From Candidatus Fermentibacteraceae bacterium (GTDB taxonomy: Bacteria > Fermentibacterota > Fermentibacteria > Fermentibacterales > JCC-6), in the NCBI GenBank assembly GCA_027067855.1, contig JAMOUX010000013.1, positions 90,017 to 154,016 of the forward strand: DNA of 64,000 nucleotides. Direction: 5' to 3'. Positions 52,498-59,720 of the stretch are shown here, piece after piece. The position numbers and the translations under genes were made by a program. Every line of letters starts with the position of its first letter. Position 1 is the stretch's first letter. The notes under the pieces were generated by a model, which ran no database searches, was not told the DNA's origin, and was given only the letters and a program-made list of their open reading frames with translations.

Positions 52498-53481
52498 GTG
52501 AGCAGAAACGCATACATAGTGGGTGTCGGCCACTGCGTACCGGATGGCGTCATAACGAATGCCGATCTGGAAAAAATAGTAGACACGTCCGACGAGTGGA
52601 TAGTGACCCGCACGGGTATCAGGGAGAGAAGAAAGGTCGGCGAAGGCGAGGCGTCGTCCGACCTGGTGGTAAAGGCCGTGGAAAATGCACTGGAGATGGC
52701 CGGCATGGAGGCCGGGGATGTTCAGGGAATAATCGTGGGCACCGTCACGCCGGATTATCCTTTCCCATCCACGGCCGCCTTGGTGGCCGACAGGATCGGT
52801 ATGGGCAAGATTCCGGCGTACGATTTCGAAGCGGGCTGCAGCGCGTTTATATACGGGTTGATCCAGGCGAAGGCTTTCGTGGAATCCGGGATCATGGATC
52901 GTATCGTGGTCGCCGGCGTGGATTGCCTGACGAAGATAACGAACTGGACCGACAGGTCCAGTTGCATACTCTTCGGTGACGGTGCGGGAGCGGTGGTGAT
53001 ATCGTCCCGGGGGCCCGGAGGAAGGCTCGGGGGATGGCACTGGGGCGCCGACGGTTCCCTGGGGGAGCATTTGATACAGCCGGCCGGCGGCTCCAGGCAC
53101 CCGGCTTCCCACGAAACCGTCGATGAGAACCTTCACACGATCCGTATGGATGGTTCAAGGATATTCAAACATGCCGTGAGAGCCATGCGCGATTCCTGCA
53201 TGAAAGCGTTGGAAATCGATGGTACGGAGAAGAAGGATGTGGATCTGCTGATTTCGCACCAGGCCAATCTCAGGATAATAGATGCCACAGCCAGGGCGCT
53301 GGAACTCAAGCCGGAACAGGTCTATATAAATATTCAGAAGTACGGCAATACCTCTGCGGCTTCTATACCCATAGCCCTGGACGAGGCCCTGCGGGAGGGG
53401 ATCATAAAGGAATCGAGCACTGTGGTCGTGGCCGCTTTCGGGGCAGGCTTGACATGGGGCGGTATGATTCTGCACTGGTAA
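52498..53481 (+). CDS. fabH: 3-Oxoacyl-ACP synthase III (FabH)
   Basis: FabH starts fatty-acid synthesis by condensing acetyl-CoA with malonyl-ACP. The 327-residue product has the catalytic triad context: Cys in EAGCSAFIYG, His in SHQANLRI and Asn in GNTSAASIP. DEWIVTRTGIRERR matches the CoA-binding stretch. The GTG at 52498 with GGGAGA upstream was preferred over ATGs at 52444 and 52486. fabD, often next, is absent; fabG follows by 16 bp. Confidence 0.93.
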   Translation: MSRNAYIVGVGHCVPDGVITNADLEKIVDTSDEWIVTRTGIRERRKVGEGEASSDLVVKAVENALEMAGMEAGDVQGIIVGTVTPDYPFPSTAALVADRIGMGKIPAYDFEAGCSAFIYGLIQAKAFVESGIMDRIVVAGVDCLTKITNWTDRSSCILFGDGAGAVVISSRGPGGRLGGWHWGADGSLGEHLIQPAGGSRHPASHETVDENLHTIRMDGSRIFKHAVRAMRDSCMKALEIDGTEKKDVDLLISHQANLRIIDATARALELKPEQVYINIQKYGNTSAASIPIALDEALREGIIKESSTVVVAAFGAGLTWGGMILHW

Positions 53482-53497
53482 GCTGAAGGGGGAACAA

Positions 53498-54220
53498 TTG
53501 AGCAGGACAGCAGTTGTTACCGGGGCCGCCAGGGGTATCGGTCTGGCCGTGGCGCGAGCCCTCCTGGAATCCGGCTGGGAAGTGGCCGGCTGCGATGTGC
53601 TGGAAGCCGACCTGGAGAAGGCGGCTGCGGATTTTGGCGGTAAGTTCACTCCCTGGGTGTTGGATGTCACCAGGGAGGAGGATGTGAACAAGACGGCGGA
53701 ATCGATACTGGAAAGGCACGGAGAGATTTTCGGCCTTGTGAACAATGCCGGTATAACCCGTGACGGCCTGCTCATGAGGATGAGCCTGGATGATTGGAAC
53801 AGGGTTATTTCGGTCAACCTGACCGGGGCATTCCTCATGTGCCGTGCTTTCTCCAGGGGGATGTTGAGACGCAGGGAGGGCTCCATAGTGAACGTATCGT
53901 CGGTGGTGGCCCTGCTTGGAGCGGCCGGCCAGGCCAACTACGTTTCCTCCAAGGCGGGTCTTATCGGCCTGACCAGAGCCCTCGCCCGGGAATTCGCCGG
54001 AAGGAACATAAGGGTCAACTCCGTGGCTCCCGGCTTTATAGAGACCGATATGACCAAGGATCTTCCCGATAATGTCAAAGAGGATTATGCGGTGAGAGTT
54101 CCCATGAACCGCATGGGACGGCCCGAGGATGTGGCTGACGCCGTTCGATTTCTCCTGGAAGACGAATCTTCTTATATTACCGGGGTAGTGTTGTCCGTGG
54201 ATGGTGGACTTGCAACCTGA
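53498..54220 (+). CDS. fabG: 3-Oxoacyl-ACP reductase (FabG)
   Basis: FabG reduces 3-ketoacyl-ACP with NADPH. The 240-residue short-chain dehydrogenase has VTGAARGIGLAVA (cofactor motif), NNAGITRDGLLMRM, Ser in VNVSSVVALLG, and YVSSKAGL with the YxxxK pair, then APGFIETDM. The start is a TTG at 53498 with AGGGGGAA upstream. It is placed between fabH and acpP. Confidence 0.93.
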   Translation: MSRTAVVTGAARGIGLAVARALLESGWEVAGCDVLEADLEKAAADFGGKFTPWVLDVTREEDVNKTAESILERHGEIFGLVNNAGITRDGLLMRMSLDDWNRVISVNLTGAFLMCRAFSRGMLRRREGSIVNVSSVVALLGAAGQANYVSSKAGLIGLTRALAREFAGRNIRVNSVAPGFIETDMTKDLPDNVKEDYAVRVPMNRMGRPEDVADAVRFLLEDESSYITGVVLSVDGGLAT

Positions 54221-54234
54221 GAAAGGAACGAAAT

Positions 54235-54474
54235 ATGTCCCTTGAGAGTCGAGTAAAGGAAATCATCATCGACAAGCTCGGAGTCAAGCCCGAGCAGGTT
54301 ACCATGGAAGCCCAGTTTGACACGGACCTTGGGGCCGATTCCATCGACCAGTACGAACTCATCATGGGTTTCGAAGATGCTTTCGGACTGAGAATCGATG
54401 AAGAGGAGGCGGCAAAGCTCACCACCGTAGGCGAGGTCATACAGTACCTGAAAAAACAGGGTATAGAGGAATAA
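54235..54474 (+). CDS. acpP: Acyl carrier protein
   Basis: ACP carries growing acyl chains on a phosphopantetheine. The 79-residue acidic protein has the attachment Ser in GADSIDQYELIM and the helix pattern of AcpP. The usual DSLDxVE reads DSIDQYE here, an ordinary variant. A strong hairpin lies between it and fabF, perhaps to set their relative expression. Confidence 0.94.
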   Translation: MSLESRVKEIIIDKLGVKPEQVTMEAQFDTDLGADSIDQYELIMGFEDAFGLRIDEEEAAKLTTVGEVIQYLKKQGIEE

Positions 54475-54503
54475 CCGGGAAAATTCGCCCGATAGGGAAC
54501 GGA

Positions 54504-54529
54504 CGCACCGCGGCTTTGGCTGCGGTGCG
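54504..54529 (+). terminator. Strong hairpin between acpP and fabF
   Basis: CGCACCGCGGC (54504-54514) pairs with GCTGCGGTGCG (54519-54529), 11 bp including one G-U, around a TTTG loop. There is no T-run, so it is more likely an mRNA-stabilising or attenuating structure than a full terminator. Confidence 0.5.
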
Positions 54530-54581
54530 GTAATGCAATGGTGATCGTCGCGAATTTCAACCGGTAACAGGGACGGTTTCA

Positions 54582-55820
54582 ATGAGAAGAGTTGTAATCA
54601 CCGGAACCGGGATGATAAGCCCAGTGGGCAAGACTGTCCGGGAAAGCTGGGAGAACGTCGTCGCGGGAGTAAGCGGGGTGGGACGCATGACCCTGATGAA
54701 TCCCGAATTTTTCACCAGCAAGATAGCCGGAGAGGTGAAGAATTACAATCCCGCCGATTATTTTGACAGGAAACTGGTCAAGAGGGTGGACAGGTACACC
54801 CAGTTCGCAATGATTGCGTCGAGGGAGGCTTTTCGGGAATCGGGGCTGGAAGGACACATCCATCCCGAGCGGCTCGGAGGCATCATAGGGTCCGGTATCG
54901 GTGGCATCGGCACCATGGAACAAGAGCACAAAGTGGCCTTGGAGAGGGGTGTCCACAGGATAAATCCCTTCTTCTGTCCCATGATGATAAGCAACATTTC
55001 CGCTGGAAGAGTCGGTATCGACCTGAACGCCAAAGGGTTGAACTTTGCTACGGTGACGGCCTGCGCCACTAGTGGTCATGCCATTGCGGTTGCAATGGAC
55101 ATGATAAGGATGGGACGGTCCGACGCGATACTCGCCGGCGGTTCGGAAGCCCCGATAACGCTGACCGGTGTGGGAGGTTTCTGCCAATTGAAGGCCCTTT
55201 CCACCAGGAACGATGATCCGGAGAGGGCTTCCAGACCCTTCGATCGCGACAGGGATGGTTTCGTCATATCAGAAGGCGGCGCGGTGGTGGTAATGGAAGA
55301 CCTGGAGTTCGCGATGGCCAGGGGTGCGGATATACTGGCAGAGGTAGTGGGTGCCGGCATGACCTGCGATGCCTACCACATAACTGCTCCGGCCGAAGGC
55401 GGAGAGGGCTCCGCGCGGGCCATAAAACTGGCTATGGAGGATGCCGGCATCGGTCCGGACCAGGTGGACTATATCAATGCCCACGGAACCTCCACCCAGT
55501 TGAATGACGTTAATGAAACCGAGGCAATAAAGACCGCCCTCGGTGTGGAGAACGCAAAACGTGTTCCGGTGTCTTCGACCAAATCGGTTACCGGTCACAT
55601 GCTGGGTGCTGCCGGTGCCGCAGAGGCGATTTTCACGCTGCTCGCCCTGAAACAAGGCATAATACCTCCTACGGCAACCCTGGTGGAGCCCGACGAACGC
55701 TGTGACTTGGATTACGTTCCGGGTAAGGCCAGGAAAGCCGATCTGGTATATGCCCTGTCGAATTCCCTGGGTTTCGGCGGCCACAACGTCACCATAGCTC
55801 TGAAGAAATTTACCGACTAG
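54582..55820 (+). CDS. fabF: 3-Oxoacyl-ACP synthase II (FabF)
   Basis: FabF elongates acyl-ACP by Claisen condensation. The 412-residue product opens RRVVITGTGMISPVG and has the catalytic Cys in TACATSGHAIA, His in NAHGTSTQLND and His in TKSVTGHMLGAAGA. LSNSLGFGGHNVTIAL is the C-terminal signature. It follows acpP after a 107-bp spacer and precedes rnc, the common order. Confidence 0.95.
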   Translation: MRRVVITGTGMISPVGKTVRESWENVVAGVSGVGRMTLMNPEFFTSKIAGEVKNYNPADYFDRKLVKRVDRYTQFAMIASREAFRESGLEGHIHPERLGGIIGSGIGGIGTMEQEHKVALERGVHRINPFFCPMMISNISAGRVGIDLNAKGLNFATVTACATSGHAIAVAMDMIRMGRSDAILAGGSEAPITLTGVGGFCQLKALSTRNDDPERASRPFDRDRDGFVISEGGAVVVMEDLEFAMARGADILAEVVGAGMTCDAYHITAPAEGGEGSARAIKLAMEDAGIGPDQVDYINAHGTSTQLNDVNETEAIKTALGVENAKRVPVSSTKSVTGHMLGAAGAAEAIFTLLALKQGIIPPTATLVEPDERCDLDYVPGKARKADLVYALSNSLGFGGHNVTIALKKFTD

Positions 55821-55826
55821 GGTTCC

Positions 55827-56519
55827 ATGACTGGCGACCCCGTGGCGGATGCCGAGTCCCTGATAGGTTATCGCTTCAGGAACAGGGAGTTGCTCAGGGC
55901 TGCGCTGATTCACTGTTCATTCGCCGAGGAACGGGGATGCGGCGAGGACTATGACAGGCTCGAATTTCTCGGCGATTCGGTACTGGAACTCGTTACCAGG
56001 GAGTACCTGCTGGATGAGTTTCCCGACGACGATGAAGGTGATCTCACCCGGCGAAAGATTGCCATAGTGCAGAAAAAGAGCCTGGCCGCCCAATGCCTGA
56101 GAATCGGACTCGACAGGCTGGTGCTGGTGGGAGAAGGGTTCTCCTGGTCCCGGGCTTCCCGGGAGAGTATCGCCGCCGACGTCATGGAGGCGGTTATAGG
56201 TGCCGTCTACCTGGATGGAGGACTTGAAGAGTCAAGGAAATTCATCGTCAGGGAGATACTGGACAGGGTGTCTTCCGTGGAAATGGTGGATCCGGAACCC
56301 AGGAACAGGCTTCAGGAATATTGCCAGGCCAGGGGGATGGATCTTCCGGAGTATGTAGTGGTGAACAGGACCGGGCCGGATCACGCCCCATGCTTCGAGG
56401 TGAGGGTGAGTGTCGAGGGGAAAGATATGGGCGTCGGAAGAGGGGCCACCAAGAAGTCCGCAAGGAACGAGGCGGCCGCCGAGGCCTTGGAAAATATCGA
56501 GAGGACGGGTCTGAAGTGA
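55827..56519 (+). CDS. rnc: Ribonuclease III
   Basis: RNase III cleaves double-stranded RNA in rRNA and mRNA processing. The 230-residue product has the catalytic signature DRLEFLGDSVLELV, a second acidic patch around ADVMEAVIGAVYLDGG, and a C-terminal dsRNA-binding domain ending GRGATKKSARNEAAAEALE. It starts 6 bp after fabF and its stop overlaps the acyl-CoA dehydrogenase start. Confidence 0.94.
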   Translation: MTGDPVADAESLIGYRFRNRELLRAALIHCSFAEERGCGEDYDRLEFLGDSVLELVTREYLLDEFPDDDEGDLTRRKIAIVQKKSLAAQCLRIGLDRLVLVGEGFSWSRASRESIAADVMEAVIGAVYLDGGLEESRKFIVREILDRVSSVEMVDPEPRNRLQEYCQARGMDLPEYVVVNRTGPDHAPCFEVRVSVEGKDMGVGRGATKKSARNEAAAEALENIERTGLK

Positions 56520-57688
56520 ACTATTTTCTTTCCGAGGAACTCCGGGATATCAAGGAACTTTGCGCTGAGATAGCCGAGAAATACATAATTCCCGCAAGGG
56601 CCGAACTCGATGAGGAAAACCGTTTTCCTTCCGAAATAATGAAGGTCATGGCCGACAGTGATCTCTGCGGGATATACATACCCGAAGCCTACGGAGGTTC
56701 CGCGGAGATGTTCGGCGGAGGTTCCCTTGCGCTTTGCGTGGCTACCGAGGAATTGAGCAGGGCCTGTGGCGGCGTGGCGGTATCGTTCGCGGCCAATGCC
56801 CTGGGTGCGATGCCCATACTCATATCCGGATCAGAAGATCAAAAGAAGAAGTACCTTCCCCTGCTGGCATCGGGCAGCAGGATGGCTGCGTTCGCCCTGA
56901 CCGAACCTGAGGCGGGCAGCGACGCGGGCGGGGTGAAGACCAGGGCCGTACGGGACGGGGACCATTACGTCATAAACGGTACCAAACAATGGATCACCAA
57001 TGGAGGCGAGGCCCAGATCTACACCGTTATAGCCCAGACCGACCCTTCCAGGGGAGCAAGAGGCCTGTCCGCCTTCATAATGGAAGAAGGTACGGAAGGC
57101 TTCAGCTATGGAAAAAAAGAGAACAAAATGGGGATAAGGGCTTCCGCCACCAGGGAACTGATATTCGAGGATTGCAGGGTTCCCGTGGAGAACCTGATCG
57201 CCCGCGAGGGTTTCGGTTTCATCGTGGCCATGAAAACACTGAACAGGTCCAGACCCGGTGTTGCCGCACAGGCTGTGGGCATAGCGCAGGGAGCCCTGGA
57301 CGAGGCCGCCGGGTATGCTTCCCAGAGAGTGCAGTTCGGCAGGAGAATAGATTCTTTTCAGGGCATCCAGTTCATGTTGGCGGACATGGCCACTCAGATC
57401 GAGGCGGCGAGAGCATTGGTTTACAGTGTGGCCAGGATGATAGACGCAGGTGAGAAGAAATACGAGAAGGAATCGGCCATGGCCAAGGTTTTCGCCAGCG
57501 ACGTAGCCATGCGGGTTACCACCGATGCGGTCCAGATTCTCGGAGGTTACGGGTACATGAAGGAATACCCTGTCGAAAAGATGATGCGTGACGCGAAAAT
57601 AACCCAGATATACGAGGGAACCAACCAGATACAGAGAGCCGTGATCGCTTCTGCGCTCATAAAGGAAACCGCCGGAGGTAAGCGGTGA
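56516..57688 (+). CDS. Acyl-CoA dehydrogenase, short-chain/butyryl type
   Basis: A flavoenzyme oxidising acyl-CoA, or reducing enoyl-CoA in anaerobes. The GTG at 56516 gives 390 residues. AFALTEPEAGSDAGG and the FAD-binding W/TNGG stretch are present, RVQFGRRIDSFQGIQFMLADMA is the signature, and the catalytic Glu lies in QIYEGTNQIQR, the short-chain pattern. It is followed at one-base spacing by etfB and etfA, so it probably exchanges electrons with that ETF. Confidence 0.9.
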   Translation: MNYFLSEELRDIKELCAEIAEKYIIPARAELDEENRFPSEIMKVMADSDLCGIYIPEAYGGSAEMFGGGSLALCVATEELSRACGGVAVSFAANALGAMPILISGSEDQKKKYLPLLASGSRMAAFALTEPEAGSDAGGVKTRAVRDGDHYVINGTKQWITNGGEAQIYTVIAQTDPSRGARGLSAFIMEEGTEGFSYGKKENKMGIRASATRELIFEDCRVPVENLIAREGFGFIVAMKTLNRSRPGVAAQAVGIAQGALDEAAGYASQRVQFGRRIDSFQGIQFMLADMATQIEAARALVYSVARMIDAGEKKYEKESAMAKVFASDVAMRVTTDAVQILGGYGYMKEYPVEKMMRDAKITQIYEGTNQIQRAVIASALIKETAGGKR

Positions 57689-58473
57689 TGCGATTCGTCG
57701 TAGTCGTCAAGCAGGTGCCGGATACCGCTGAAGTCAGGATAGACGAGGAGAAGGGAACCCTGATCCGCGAGGGGGTTCCGTCGATACTCAATCCCTTCGA
57801 CGAGTATGCCATCGAGGAGGCGCTCAGGTGGAGAGACGAATTGGGCGGTTCGGTCATAGTCGTCACCATGGGGCCTCCGCAGGCCGAGGCTGTGCTGAGG
57901 GAAGCCGTCGCCATGGGGGCCGACGAGGCGATACTTCTTTCGGACAGGGCCTTCGCGGGTGCGGACACCCTCGCTACGAGCAATACTCTGGCGCGGGCCG
58001 TCAGCAGGATCGGCGACGTGGACGTGGTTATAACGGGGAAACAAGCCATTGATGGGGATACCGCCCAGACCGGGCCGAGCATAGCCGCATCTCTGGACTG
58101 GCCCCAAGTAACCTTCGTGGGCAAGGTGAGGCAACTGGGTGACGGTGTCATGGTGGCCGAGCGCTATGTAGAGGATGGATGCGAAGTGATCAGGGCGTCT
58201 CTGCCTGTGGTGATCACTCTTCTTAAAGATGCCAACACGCCGAGACTGCCGTCACTGAGGGGAAAGATGAAGGCCAGGAAGATGGAGATTCCCGTCTGGG
58301 GGATCGACGATCTCGGTCTGGAACCGGGAAAGGTCGGACTGGACGGATCCCCCACCCGGGTTGTCAAGGTGGCGACCCCGGAAGCCTCCTCCGGGGGAGA
58401 AATACACAGGGGTGAGCCCGGAGAACTTGCTGCGCTCATAGTGGACCGGCTCCTTGGCGGGGAGGTGGAGTAA
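57688..58473 (+). CDS. etfB: Electron transfer flavoprotein subunit beta
   Basis: EtfB carries AMP or FAD and pairs with EtfA. The 261-residue product starts MRFVVVVKQVPDTAEVRID and has NPFDEYAIEEAL, VVTMGPPQAEAVLREAVAMGADEAILL, and GKQAIDGDTAQTGPSIAASL, all family motifs. GGAGGTAA lies upstream of a GTG at 57685 and the ATG at 57688; the ATG was chosen. It overlaps etfA by one base. Confidence 0.93.
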   Translation: MRFVVVVKQVPDTAEVRIDEEKGTLIREGVPSILNPFDEYAIEEALRWRDELGGSVIVVTMGPPQAEAVLREAVAMGADEAILLSDRAFAGADTLATSNTLARAVSRIGDVDVVITGKQAIDGDTAQTGPSIAASLDWPQVTFVGKVRQLGDGVMVAERYVEDGCEVIRASLPVVITLLKDANTPRLPSLRGKMKARKMEIPVWGIDDLGLEPGKVGLDGSPTRVVKVATPEASSGGEIHRGEPGELAALIVDRLLGGEVE

Positions 58474-59666
58474 TGGCCAGTATCGAAGTCAGAAGGGATG
58501 CGTGCGTGGGATGCGGAGCCTGTGTGCCCGCGTGTCCTTTCGGCGTTATTTCCATGGAGGACGGTCTCGCGGTCATAGGTGAAGCCTGCACGCTCTGCGG
58601 TGCCTGCGAATCGGCTTGTCCCTACGGAGCCATAATAATCCGGACCGGCGAGGCCGGCGGAGGCGATCTTTCGGAGTATTCCGGCGTTATGGTGCTTGCC
58701 GAGCAAAGGAATAACGAGGTGGATCATTCCACTCTGGAGTTGTTGGGGGAAGCCTCCAGGCTTGCGGAGGTCAGTGGTGAAAAGGTTTCGGTGCTGCTGA
58801 TGACCGCACGACCCGGGAATTGGCCGGAGAGACTCATCAGTCACGGGGCCGACATCGTGTACGTTGCGGCTGTGCCCGAACTTGAACGTTACAGGACGGA
58901 ACCCTTCTCCAGGATAGCCGAGAGGGTGATACGCGAGAAGAAACCCGCAGTGGTGCTTGCTGCTGCCACCACCACCGGACGCGACTTGATGCCGCGGATA
59001 GCGAAGTACCTGGAGACCGGGCTCACGGCCGATTGCACGGAACTGGCCATCGACGATGAAACGGGGGTGCTCCTGCAGACGCGCCCGGCTTTCGGAGGTA
59101 ACATTCTTGCCACCATAGTATGTTCGGACACCAGGCCGCAGATGGCCACGGTAAGGCCGAAAGTCATGAAGGCCCTGGAACCCGATTCTTCCCGCAAGGG
59201 CGTAGTGGAAGAGATCGGTATACTTCCGGGGGACTTGGAATCCCGGACGGAGATACTCGAGTGGCTTCCACTGGAGGAAGGTGAAGTCGACATATCCGAG
59301 GCCGAAGTGATAGTGTCCGGCGGCAGGGGACTGAAATCTCCGGAGAACTTCGCCCTGCTCCGGGAACTGGCCGGTTTGCTGGGCGGAAGCGTTGGCGCCA
59401 GCCGGGCCGCGGTGGATGCCGGATGGATCGAGTATCCCCACCAGGTGGGACAGACCGGTAAGACGGTCCAACCCAGGATCTATCTGGCATGCGGCATATC
59501 GGGAGCCGTCCAGCACAGGGTGGGTATGCAGTCCTCCGACAGGATCCTGGCACTCAACAAGGATGAAAATGCCCCCATCTTCGAGTTCTGCGACCATGGA
59601 TACGTGGGAGACCTGTTCGAGGTCCTGCCGTTGGTCATAAAGGAGATCAGGCGGAGGCTGGGCTAG
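58473..59666 (+). CDS. etfA: Electron transfer flavoprotein subunit alpha with N-terminal two-cluster ferredoxin
   Basis: A 397-residue EtfA. Residues about 1-60 are a 2[4Fe-4S] ferredoxin domain with CVGCGACVPACP and CTLCGACESACP, so two clusters should form. The rest is EtfA, with ATTTGRDLMPRIA, the FAD-domain QTGKTVQPRIYLACGISGAVQH and DENAPIFEFCDHGYVGDLFE. Ferredoxin-fused EtfA is known in some clostridial electron-bifurcating complexes; bifurcation here is inference. It follows etfB. Confidence 0.93.
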   Translation: MASIEVRRDACVGCGACVPACPFGVISMEDGLAVIGEACTLCGACESACPYGAIIIRTGEAGGGDLSEYSGVMVLAEQRNNEVDHSTLELLGEASRLAEVSGEKVSVLLMTARPGNWPERLISHGADIVYVAAVPELERYRTEPFSRIAERVIREKKPAVVLAAATTTGRDLMPRIAKYLETGLTADCTELAIDDETGVLLQTRPAFGGNILATIVCSDTRPQMATVRPKVMKALEPDSSRKGVVEEIGILPGDLESRTEILEWLPLEEGEVDISEAEVIVSGGRGLKSPENFALLRELAGLLGGSVGASRAAVDAGWIEYPHQVGQTGKTVQPRIYLACGISGAVQHRVGMQSSDRILALNKDENAPIFEFCDHGYVGDLFEVLPLVIKEIRRRLG

Positions 59667-59720
59667 CACCGATCATGTTCCGCCGCCTCCTCCGGGCGAA
59701 GAAGAGAGACGAGGGTTCCC

